Source of the DNA: a virus
Strand: one strand, 5' to 3'
Virus record (IMG/VR): IMGVR_UViG_3300005265_000564
Location: 1 to 36,365 of that record
Length of the DNA stretch: 36,365 nucleotides
Every line of letters begins with the position of its first letter. The stretch's first letter is position 1. The notes under the pieces were generated by a model, which was not told where the DNA came from, made no database searches, and worked only from the letters and a program-made list of their open reading frames with translations. Below are positions 15,336 to 21,916 of the stretch, in pieces. The position numbers and the translations under genes are program-made.

Positions 15336-15641
15336 ATGAAAGAAGAGCTAAAAGATAAATTGTGGAATACTATTATAAAGCATTTAGTATTTATTCGACA
15401 AACCACAACAATTAACAAAGAAGCATTGGTATCACAGCCACAGAATGCATTTGAAAATTTGAATTCCATACTACATGAAGAAATTGTGAGAGATTTGGTT
15501 GAAGGAGCGAAAAAACATATAATTGTTACTTCAGAAACAGACCCAGAAACATTGAGCATAATGCTTACTGGAAAATTGGTAGTTGTAAAAAATCCAGAAG
15601 AATTTTTGGAAAAAATAAGACAAATTCTTGATGAAATGTAG
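15336..15641 (+). CDS. Hypothetical protein, 101 aa
   Basis: AAGGAGG lies seven nt before the ATG. It is mostly helical (ELKDKLWNTIIKHLVFI, then EEIVRDLVEGAKKH), with a beta strand HIIVTSE, then a helix ending FLEKIRQILDEM. It has no membrane segment and is not recognised. Confidence 0.65.
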   Translation: MKEELKDKLWNTIIKHLVFIRQTTTINKEALVSQPQNAFENLNSILHEEIVRDLVEGAKKHIIVTSETDPETLSIMLTGKLVVVKNPEEFLEKIRQILDEM

Positions 15642-15719
15642 GAGCAAAATATGTATTTTTCAAAATACTTATGGGAAATTGCAGGAATTAAATTGGTATA
15701 AACTAATGGGAAGGAAATC

Positions 15720-15893
15720 ATGATTGCAAAAATTATACTTGTTGTGTTATTTTCTCTGGTTACTTTCATAAGTTTCTTTACTTATTTAATAGATTTGATT
15801 CCCAAAAATCTTGATGACAGGAATGTAGGAGCAGTGATTTGGATTTCTTTTATAATAACAGTTGTGCTATGTAAAATTCTACTTTTTAAATAG
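15720..15893 (+). CDS. 57-aa two-helix membrane protein
   Basis: ATG at 15720 with AAGGA about five nt upstream, TAG at 15891-15893. The product has two hydrophobic helices (about residues 2-27 and 38-57) separated by a polar loop PKNLDDRNVGA. The gene fills what would otherwise be an unexplained gap of 260 bases between the 101-aa and 146-aa proteins, and the next gene's AAGGAGA follows its stop at once. The size and topology resemble small holins, but no family is recognised. Confidence 0.6.
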   Translation: MIAKIILVVLFSLVTFISFFTYLIDLIPKNLDDRNVGAVIWISFIITVVLCKILLFK

Positions 15894-15905
15894 AAGGAGA
15901 AAACT

Positions 15906-16346
15906 ATGGGAATGGAAAATTATGTTGTGTCATTAGAATTAGCAAAGGAATTGAAAGAGGTGGGGTTTCCGCAGAATGATGGAGAATGGTATTGGATACA
16001 AGTAAGGCTTGGCTATAAATGGGAATGGAAGTTATACTTACTTGCGAATTCCCCTTATGCCATTGACAATGATAAAATCAGAGCTCCCCTTGTTGAAGAA
16101 ATTACTAAAGAATTACCTGACCATATTGCGATTGAAAGGGATGGAGAAAGGAAAAAGTATTGGTTAAACATTGAAGTCTATAAAGAAGGTTGCCGTGCTG
16201 GATATAGAACTGACCCTGCTACGCTTGGTGAAATGCCAGAATGGTTGTATGTAAGTGATGTATATCCCAAGCTCTCAGATGCTCTTGCTCAATTATGGCT
16301 CTGGGCTTACGAACGTGGGTATTTGGAGGAGAGAGATGAAGATTAA
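15906..16346 (+). CDS. Conserved-type phage hypothetical protein, 146 aa
   Basis: The N-terminus (LELAKELKEVGFPQNDGEWYW), a middle segment IRAPLVEEITKELPDHI and the C-terminal helix LSDALAQLWLWAYERGYLE follow a pattern that I know from small proteins of unknown function in many phages of Gram-positive hosts. No enzyme motif is present. AAGGAGA lies before the ATG. The C-terminus overlaps the next gene by 11 bases. Confidence 0.75.
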   Translation: MGMENYVVSLELAKELKEVGFPQNDGEWYWIQVRLGYKWEWKLYLLANSPYAIDNDKIRAPLVEEITKELPDHIAIERDGERKKYWLNIEVYKEGCRAGYRTDPATLGEMPEWLYVSDVYPKLSDALAQLWLWAYERGYLEERDED

Positions 16347-16593
16347 AATTGAAACAAAAGAGACACCTATCCAGGAATTTGTAAAAATGTTATATAAATA
16401 TGGTGAGATATGGGCAGAAGTCCCCTGGAACATACCACAGCCACGAATTGCCTGTACTGCTATTCTGCGGTTTGGTGTTGATGAAAAAGGATTTTACTTT
16501 TATAGTGATAGCAAAGGTAAGGTCTATTTGGATATTTATAAAATTCCTTCTGTGCATTTAGTAACAATTACGGAGGAGACAAATGAAGATTAA
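16336..16593 (+). CDS. Hypothetical protein, 85 aa
   Basis: I use the ATG at 16336 with GGAGGAGAG just upstream; a far upstream in-frame ATG (16255) would overlap the previous gene by 92 bases. The product has a helix (IQEFVKMLYKYGEIWAEV) and several strands (GFYFYSDSKGKVYLDIYK). It is not recognised. Its 3' end overlaps the HD-domain gene by 11 bases. Confidence 0.65.
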   Translation: MKIKIETKETPIQEFVKMLYKYGEIWAEVPWNIPQPRIACTAILRFGVDEKGFYFYSDSKGKVYLDIYKIPSVHLVTITEETNED

Positions 16594-17119
16594 TGTAAAC
16601 AACATTGTTAGATTGAGCTATATAAAAAGATTTTCTATGTTAAGAGTAAACTATCCACAGACAGTTGCTGACCACTCATACAGAGTAGCTATGCTGGTTC
16701 TCATAATTGCGGATAGACTAAATCTGTCTGAAAAGAAAACATATGAGCTTGTTATACAGGCTTTGCTTCATGATATAGAGGAGAGTGTTCTTGGTGATGT
16801 CCAGTATTACATAAAGCATATTCCAGAAGTCGAAAAGGCTTTAGATGAATACAAGAGAAAATTTGCTTCTCAGATTCCTATACTAAATGATGAAGATGAA
16901 GACAGAATTGTAAAAATAGCAGATATGTTAGATTTGCTTTTATACACAGAAGACGAACTCCGTTCAGGGAATACTCATCCTGATATAATACAGTTAAGAG
17001 AAAGAGCCCAGAGAATATTGAATGAACTTACTTCGGATGATTCTGAATTAAAAGAAATTGTCTTTGATATTTATTCGCAATTCAGAAATCAACCAACTTA
17101 TCCTGGTCCTGGAAAATAA
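16583..17119 (+). CDS. HD-domain 5'-deoxynucleotidase (YfbR-like)
   Basis: A 178-aa HD phosphohydrolase. Metal and catalytic residues in order are H31 in VADHSYRV, H63-D64 in LLHDIEES, D72 in LGDVQYYIK and D114 in KIADMLDLLL. The spacing from HD to D72 (8 residues) equals that of E. coli YfbR, and VADHS / HDIEE / GDVQYYIK / KIADMLDLL / EEL-like segments parallel VAEHS / HDASE / GDLPTPVKY / KAADALCAYLK. YfbR removes phosphate from dNMPs. Here it may adjust deoxynucleotide pools together with the dUTPase and thymidylate-synthase homologue, or break down host nucleotides. It is the last gene of the rightward block. Confidence 0.75.
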   Translation: MKINVNNIVRLSYIKRFSMLRVNYPQTVADHSYRVAMLVLIIADRLNLSEKKTYELVIQALLHDIEESVLGDVQYYIKHIPEVEKALDEYKRKFASQIPILNDEDEDRIVKIADMLDLLLYTEDELRSGNTHPDIIQLRERAQRILNELTSDDSELKEIVFDIYSQFRNQPTYPGPGK

Positions 17120-17120
17120 A

Positions 17121-17155
17121 AAACAGGGAAGGAAAATTTGTTTCCTTCCCTGTTT
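17121..17155. terminator. Bidirectional intrinsic terminator between convergent blocks
   Basis: A perfect 15-bp inverted repeat (AAACAGGGAAGGAAA and its complement) with a 5-base loop lies two bases after the HD gene stop. Read on the minus strand it is followed by a T-run (TTTATTTT), giving a strong intrinsic terminator for the leftward sigma operon. Read on the plus strand its 3' arm ends in TTT, followed by GCTTT. It separates the two convergent transcription blocks. Confidence 0.85.
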
Positions 17156-17172
17156 GCTTTAATGGTGTTTGT

Positions 17173-17679
17173 TTATATGCTGTAAGAGTTTTTGGGATTT
17201 GTGGTATAAATTTTCTTTCTGGTTATTTCTCCCTCAAATACTTCAGGAAGTCCAAGTCTTTTTCTTACTCTCCTTATTGTCCACCTCTGGCCTGAAATAA
17301 TTTCTTCCCTTTCTTTTTCTGTTGTGTTTGCAATTATTAAATTTAGCAATCTTCTTTTATGTTCATCCAGAAAATGTGAACACAAAATGTTCTCATAATT
17401 GTTATTATCGTCTTCATCATTATCGTAAGCATCGTAGGATACAAAAACTCCCAATTTGCCAACAATCTCTAATATACGGTTTGTGTATGACTTGCTCCAG
17501 AATTTGAATTTATTTCTTACACCTTCTACTCTCGATATTTTCAACCACACGAGAACTCCTTCTTGGAACAAATCCTCTTCAGAATAGAATTCGCTGATAA
17601 ATGGATATTTATTTACAATGAATTTTACACTTCCCCAGATATATTTTTCTACATTTGAAGGAATTGAAGATTTACTCAT
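17173..17679 (-). CDS. Sigma-70-like RNA polymerase sigma factor (phage-encoded)
   Basis: A 168-aa protein with features of a compact sigma factor. YSEEDLFQEGVLVWLK (32-47) matches region 2.2, NKFKFWSKSYTNRILEIV (56-73) stands where regions 2.3-2.4 recognise and melt the -10. A second helical domain, TTEKEREEIISGQRWTIRRVRKRLGLP (119-145), resembles region 4 with its helix-turn-helix. An Asp/Asn-rich linker (DNDEDDNNNYEN) joins the two. AAGGAG is seven nt from the ATG. Phages of this type use such factors for late or middle promoters. The match was made by eye and the region 4 part is less certain; another DNA-binding regulator is the alternative. Confidence 0.6.
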   Translation of the reverse strand: MSKSSIPSNVEKYIWGSVKFIVNKYPFISEFYSEEDLFQEGVLVWLKISRVEGVRNKFKFWSKSYTNRILEIVGKLGVFVSYDAYDNDEDDNNNYENILCSHFLDEHKRRLLNLIIANTTEKEREEIISGQRWTIRRVRKRLGLPEVFEGEITRKKIYTTNPKNSYSI

Positions 17680-17681
17680 AT

Positions 17682-17876
17682 TTATCTCCTTGTTTGGAGT
17701 TCTTTTATTTTACAGGTGCTTAAGTCAAGTTCAAATTCTTGAATTTCATTCTCATATTCTATTTTGATATATATTATTGCTTCATCATCCAGGCTTATTG
17801 GACTTGATATGTAGTAGTTGTATATGTCTTTATCTTTGATTTCACTTTCACTTTTCAGGAGTTCATATAATGTCAT
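17682..17876 (-). CDS. Small acidic protein upstream of the sigma-like gene, 64 aa
   Basis: First gene behind the tandem promoter-like elements; AAGGAGGG precedes its ATG and only two bases separate it from the sigma-like gene, so the two form an operon. It is acidic, with a short helix (LYELLKSESE) and several strands (AIIYIKIEYE, IQEFELDLS). No family is recognised. A partner or modulator of the sigma-like factor is possible by position only. Confidence 0.65.
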   Translation of the reverse strand: MTLYELLKSESEIKDKDIYNYYISSPISLDDEAIIYIKIEYENEIQEFELDLSTCKIKELQTRR

Positions 17877-17907
17877 AACTCCCTCCTTTTAATTTTATTA
17901 TATTGTT

Positions 17908-17940
17908 ATTATATTGTTTAATTGTGGAAAAATAAAGTTT
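17908..17940 (-). promoter_or_regulatory. Tandem promoter copy 1 (proximal) for the sigma-like operon
   Basis: On the minus strand the element starts AAACTTTATTTTT and ends in TATAAT exactly 27 bases after its first base. It matches the copy at 17992-18024 at 27 of 33 positions. A second TATAAT lies a few bases downstream (17897-17902). The first A of the TATAAT is about 35 bases from the start codon of the 64-aa gene. A TTTATT hexamer sits 17 bases upstream of the -10. Confidence 0.55.
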
Positions 17941-17991
17941 TTTGTTTTTTGGGATTTTTGAGTTGATGATATTTTATTTTTCATCATTTAT

Positions 17992-18024
17992 ATTATAAGG
18001 CTAAATTATGAAAAAATAAAGTTT
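17992..18024 (-). promoter_or_regulatory. Tandem promoter copy 2 (distal) for the sigma-like operon
   Basis: This has the same architecture as the proximal copy, 84 bases further upstream: AAACTTTATTTTT, then a shared CA-AATT core, then TATAAT at the same 27-base distance. Conservation of both blocks and of their spacing in otherwise unalike AT-rich DNA argues that both are functional promoters with a defined recognition sequence. Confidence 0.55.
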
Positions 18025-18125
18025 TTCTTTTACTTGGAAAAAGCAGATTTTTACAGACTAACAAATTTTTCATATTTGTGATTTCTGAATGTGTTGAAAA
18101 TACTGAATTTTTGAAAACAGCAAAA

Positions 18126-18154
18126 ATCCTATTCTTAAATTTACAAAATATCAA
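18126..18154 (-). promoter_or_regulatory. Weak sigma-70-like promoter candidate
   Basis: On the minus strand TTGATA and TAGGAT are separated by 17 bases, matching the consensus hexamers at five and four of six positions. It lies upstream of the two tandem elements. In DNA this AT-rich such a match can arise by chance. Confidence 0.25.
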
Positions 18155-18197
18155 AAATTTTCACATAATTGTAGAGAAATAGAAAAGCTTGTAAAAT

Positions 18198-18216
18198 TAG
18201 TTAGTGACACTAACTA
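18198..18216. repeat. 19-bp perfect palindrome at the end of the tail operon
   Basis: TAGTTAGTG-A-CACTAACTA is a perfect inverted repeat of 9-bp arms around one base. Its right edge contains the stop codon of the 56-aa minus-strand gene. On the minus strand it could fold to a 7-bp stem with a TGTCA loop followed by ATTTTAC, a weak terminator. Alternatively it is an operator upstream of the sigma-like operon. Confidence 0.5.
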
Positions 18217-18384
18217 TTCAAAATCCTCCTTTACAAACTGGGAATAAGAAGCAGATAAAATTGCACCTTCTAAATATTTTACCAAATGTCTCGGAATTTC
18301 TTGGCCTTCATTCAAATCCATCAATTTTTCTACTATTTCTGGGTCATACACTGAATAAACATATCTGTCTGGTGTTCTAACCAC
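18214..18384 (-). CDS. 56-aa protein at the end of the tail operon (GTG start)
   Basis: The frame opens at a GTG, immediately after an in-frame TAG and 5 bases downstream of the PLD gene stop, and ends in TAG inside the palindrome. The product reads like a real protein, with a Tyr-rich start (TPDRYVYSVYDPEIVEKL), a NEGQEIPRHLVKYLEG helix segment and an acidic end. No Shine-Dalgarno site is visible, so translation would depend on coupling to the PLD gene. Codon use resembles its neighbours. No function is recognised. Confidence 0.5.
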   Translation of the reverse strand: MVRTPDRYVYSVYDPEIVEKLMDLNEGQEIPRHLVKYLEGAILSASYSQFVKEDFE

Positions 18385-18389
18385 CTATT

Positions 18390-18854
18390 TTATTGTTTTA
18401 CTGGTGTTGCATTGTCTTTAACTTTGTTAAACCATTGAACAGCACCCCAAACTGCCTTGGGGTCATTTGTTACAATATTGGCTTCAAAATTTTCTTCTAA
18501 ACCTCCTTGTGAAAGATTCGAAGAACCCAGAAGTAGCCAATTGTCTATTATCAAAACTTTGGCATGAGCAGTTATTTTCTCCATTATATAAACTGACACA
18601 TTATGTTCCTTAAATTGTTTCAGAAATTCAACAACTCCTTTTTTCAAAGACTTGTTGCCTTCATAATTTAAGATGAATTGTGTGTCAGGAATTGTCATAG
18701 AGGCTTTTGCTATTTCTTCTACTAATTCAAGAGCCTTTCCCTTTAAAGAAATCTGATACATCAACAAATATATTCTCTTTTTTGATTGTCCAAGAAGAAC
18801 TTTTGCTGTTTCGTAATACTTGTTTCCTTCAACAAAATAAGTTATAGCTGGCAT
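18390..18854 (-). CDS. PLD-superfamily phosphodiesterase (single HKD motif)
   Basis: A 154-aa protein with one phospholipase D-type motif: H97, K99 and D104 in AHAKVLIIDNW, followed by GSSNLSQGG (110-118) and a conserved acidic ENFEANI segment. The N-terminal half has the first beta-alpha unit of the fold (RIYLLMYQISLKGKALEL). One-motif members such as the Nuc endonuclease act as dimers. GGAGG precedes the ATG at good spacing. It is encoded directly after the tail fibre and read with the tail genes, so it may be packaged, act at entry or the end of infection, or cleave DNA or phospholipid. Which substrate it uses cannot be read from the sequence. Confidence 0.8.
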   Translation of the reverse strand: MPAITYFVEGNKYYETAKVLLGQSKKRIYLLMYQISLKGKALELVEEIAKASMTIPDTQFILNYEGNKSLKKGVVEFLKQFKEHNVSVYIMEKITAHAKVLIIDNWLLLGSSNLSQGGLEENFEANIVTNDPKAVWGAVQWFNKVKDNATPVKQ

Positions 18855-18879
18855 TTATTATCCTCCATTTATAAGATTA

Positions 18880-21800
18880 CTATACACCAAAGTTCAAATC
18901 AGAAAGAGTAGCTGGTTTGATGTTCGAAGTTCCTGCATCAAATTGTCTTGATGTAGAAATAATGTTTCCCATAAACGTGACCTTATCTCCAGAAGAGGCA
19001 AGATAGAAAAATTGTGTTGAAATGCCTGCTATAATTATTTTAACATTATTATAGCTAAAAAATCCTACTATGGGTTCGTTAGAATCTCCACTATCCAAAG
19101 ATAAACCTTTTGACAAAAACAAAGAAGTTGTTGAGTCATCTGTGGATTCAATATGACTTCCACTTATGGATAAGCTTTGAGCATTAAAAAGCTGATTAGT
19201 ATGTTTTGAATATTTTATGGTTGAATCTGAAACCACCATTCTTTTTGCTTGAAGATTGCTTACCCCACCTACATCAGAGTTTATGTTTAAATAAGAGGAA
19301 GATATATAACATTCTTGAGCATATTTAGCAGGTGCTGACATTGCATCAATTTTTGAAGAGGATATTGTAAAATATCTTCTTGGAGTCAATGAAAAATCAT
19401 AAGTTATTTCTGAATTAAGTATTCTTAAGTCACCTATGTAATAAGCTCCTGAAACAGAAGTTTTTACTTCTGCAATTACTGAATTTGCTACTATTACATT
19501 TGGTCTGTCTAAATCAAACGCACTATCATCAGTGCTACCTTCTATCATTAATGCCCCTCCAGAATGATTTATATCCCAAATTTCATAGAAATATTCTGTG
19601 CCATTTTTCATTACTGAAATATCTGAATTGCTTAAATTCACAAAATAAATATATCTTGATACTTCTGTTGTGTCTGGTTTGAATTGGACATAACAATTGT
19701 AAATTCCATTTACTATATATGTCTTTTCTGCTTTTATTATGATTTCTGCAGGGGTGCCAGCATTAGCCGTTACCTCAACTCCATTATTTATTATATACAG
19801 TGTTCCAGAAAAAGAAATTGTTTGTGATACATTAGACAGATTTAACTGATTGTTTGATTCATGTGGAATCAATTTCAAAACAGCCACATTTCCTGAAATT
19901 GAGTTCAGCTGAATAATTGCATTAATAAAGTTTGTTACAGAGTCATCATTTGTTGCTGCCAATCTACATTCGACAGTGCAGTCAGATGGAACACTCCAAT
20001 TCTGTATTTGAGAAACAATTGCATTTAGAGCACCATCTACATCTTTTTCCTGTGTTGAATCACTTATGAAATAGAATCCATCCTTTCTTCTTATTTTATC
20101 AGCAGTGTGGAAATATGTCCCAGATGTTATGTCACTTTTTTCTGAAGAGCTTAAACCATCACCATCAAGTTGGGTGTGTTTGTCAATAGTTGTATTTAAA
20201 TCCTCAATGCCTGAATAAGTATTCGTTATCTTTTTAATTCTGTCTGCTGTATGTAAATAAGTTCCTGAACCAACATCAGTCCAGGATGAGTCATCCCTTT
20301 GTATGTGTTTTCTTATAACAGACTCAACATCATACGAAACACTTGCATATGAATAGTTGAATTTTATTTTGTTAGAATTATGAACATATGAAGTTCCTAC
20401 ATAAGTATAGTCAATATGGTCTTCAATAATTTCCTTCAATGACCTTCTATATTTGTTTTTAAAGTAGTCATTTTTTGCCCCTTCAGATGTTGTTTGCTCT
20501 CGTTCTATTCTGATGTTTCCAAGATTTAAGTAATGAAATTGTCTTATATCGCCAGGATTTCCATCATCACTAAATCTCATTCCAGTAGGATGAATTTCTA
20601 TTCTTTCATAAATTACACCAATTTGTGATAGAGCAGCATTTACTGCGATTAAAGTTATAGGAACAAAATCTGTGTGCTGAATAAATTCTTCTACTGTTGT
20701 TAAAAGAGTTCCATCAACACCTTGAGTTGTTGCATCAGTTGATGATTTGGCTACATAGCCTTGAAAATTATCAAGAGAGTCATCCTCCATAAGAGGCTCA
20801 TCAAATGATGGAGAAGAGGCAGTGCCTCCTACCCACCTGAATCTAACACCTAAACTTTCATCATATACAGCACATAACATCCAAATCTGAAATGTTTTAG
20901 TTCCACCTGTAGGTCTGCTAATGTAAATGTAATTTTCATCATCAGCTTGATACCTTTCTCCGTTATCGGCAGGATTTGCTCCAGGAGTTGAATTTACACC
21001 TGCAACTACAATGTAGTCATCACTTCTCATTACTCCAAGTTTTATATAGTCATGAACACCTGCTTCCCTTGATGGCTGGAGCGAAGTAAATATGTCATCT
21101 CCTGGAGTTTGTATGCCTGATTTTACCATATATTGCCAAACATCCCTTCTGCCTCCTATGTCTGACATAGCAAGTCCAAACGGATTATTCGTTGTTCTTG
21201 AAGATGAGCCTTTACAGGACAAGAAATTCAAAAGATGAGTAAAATTACTTACTGAAGCAGAAGGACTAAATGAAAGTCTTGTCAAACTTCCATCTGTAGC
21301 AGTGTCTGTCCAGAGAATTTTTGGATAAACGAACCTTCTTGAATCTTCTGTTACAGAGAATCCAGTGGAAGTGCTATAACTTACTTTTGCTAACTTTATA
21401 TATTGGTCTGGGTCGGATTCAAAATCTGTTTCACTTCCATCAGGAACAAGATAGAAAGAGTATTGTGGAGTAGAATCATACGTGTCTGTTATTATTGAAG
21501 TATTATCAATAACTGAAATTATAAGAGTATCCCTTGTGTCTCCTGTAGTTGGATTAACCTGCATTGGAGATGCTGTTGATGTTCTATAAGCTACGAAAAC
21601 ATGGTATGTTGTTCCATCACTCATTCCAGTAGGAGAAATTGTAACAGAAGTTTCCGAAATAATGAAATTTTCTTTATTGTTTGTTCTTATTACTCCTGAA
21701 TTTATTGATAATTGGTCTCCATTTGCTGTTACCTTAAACTCATTTCCATCTTTGCTCCCAAATATCCCATATCCGTCATACATTCCTTTTAAGATGGCCG

Positions 21801-21900
21801 AAATAAGAGATATGGGAATTTGACCAAGAGTATTAAGATGAGAAGGTGCTATTCTGTAATTTTCAAGAAAGCTCATTTTTACTTTTGTATTGGTTGCCAT
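18880..21900 (-). CDS. Long tail fibre/receptor-binding protein
   Basis: A 1006-aa protein. The N-terminus (NYRIAPSHLNTLGQIPISLISAILKGMYDGYGIFG) resembles the phage-attaching part of fibres and is followed by a beta-rich domain of virion type. About residues 505-600 contain three units with a 45-46-residue period built around SYVHNSNKI, TYLHTADRI and TYFHTADKI. The last 350 residues are strand-rich with short repeated turns (SDSTIKYS, SISGSHIES, SLDSGDS), as in a parallel beta-helix. It is the largest gene of the window and lies after the J- and I-position baseplate genes, the usual place for the fibre. AAAGGAGGT precedes the start. Receptor unknown. Confidence 0.75.
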   Translation of the reverse strand: MATNTKVKMSFLENYRIAPSHLNTLGQIPISLISAILKGMYDGYGIFGSKDGNEFKVTANGDQLSINSGVIRTNNKENFIISETSVTISPTGMSDGTTYHVFVAYRTSTASPMQVNPTTGDTRDTLIISVIDNTSIITDTYDSTPQYSFYLVPDGSETDFESDPDQYIKLAKVSYSTSTGFSVTEDSRRFVYPKILWTDTATDGSLTRLSFSPSASVSNFTHLLNFLSCKGSSSRTTNNPFGLAMSDIGGRRDVWQYMVKSGIQTPGDDIFTSLQPSREAGVHDYIKLGVMRSDDYIVVAGVNSTPGANPADNGERYQADDENYIYISRPTGGTKTFQIWMLCAVYDESLGVRFRWVGGTASSPSFDEPLMEDDSLDNFQGYVAKSSTDATTQGVDGTLLTTVEEFIQHTDFVPITLIAVNAALSQIGVIYERIEIHPTGMRFSDDGNPGDIRQFHYLNLGNIRIEREQTTSEGAKNDYFKNKYRRSLKEIIEDHIDYTYVGTSYVHNSNKIKFNYSYASVSYDVESVIRKHIQRDDSSWTDVGSGTYLHTADRIKKITNTYSGIEDLNTTIDKHTQLDGDGLSSSEKSDITSGTYFHTADKIRRKDGFYFISDSTQEKDVDGALNAIVSQIQNWSVPSDCTVECRLAATNDDSVTNFINAIIQLNSISGNVAVLKLIPHESNNQLNLSNVSQTISFSGTLYIINNGVEVTANAGTPAEIIIKAEKTYIVNGIYNCYVQFKPDTTEVSRYIYFVNLSNSDISVMKNGTEYFYEIWDINHSGGALMIEGSTDDSAFDLDRPNVIVANSVIAEVKTSVSGAYYIGDLRILNSEITYDFSLTPRRYFTISSSKIDAMSAPAKYAQECYISSSYLNINSDVGGVSNLQAKRMVVSDSTIKYSKHTNQLFNAQSLSISGSHIESTDDSTTSLFLSKGLSLDSGDSNEPIVGFFSYNNVKIIIAGISTQFFYLASSGDKVTFMGNIISTSRQFDAGTSNIKPATLSDLNFGV

Positions 21901-21916
21901 GCTAAATTACCTCCTT

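Larger units (their letters stand above)
17877..18213. other. AT-rich control region upstream of the sigma-like operon
   Basis: About 337 bases without a supported gene, visibly more AT-rich than its surroundings. It contains two tandem copies of a promoter-like element facing left, a weaker sigma-70-like site, and most of a 19-bp palindrome at its right edge. From the distal element there is a leader of about 110 bases before the first ATG. I see no RNA gene, CRISPR unit or iterated origin repeats. An origin cannot be excluded given the AT content. Confidence 0.6.

Noticed and set aside
15651-15701. A 16-codon frame with GGAG upstream of the ATG
   Set aside because: Too short to support as a gene, although the RBS spacing is good. 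Possibly a leader peptide.
15317-15769. A 150-aa minus-strand reading frame covering two plus-strand genes
   Set aside because: It lies opposite plus-strand genes with good ribosome binding sites, has no RBS of its own that I can see, and its composition is that of antisense shadow.
16583-17119. DatZ-type dATP triphosphohydrolase, which would hint at 2-aminoadenine DNA
   Set aside because: Residue spacing around the HD motif and the KIADMLDLL segment fits YfbR-like nucleotidases, and no PurZ-like gene is in the window.
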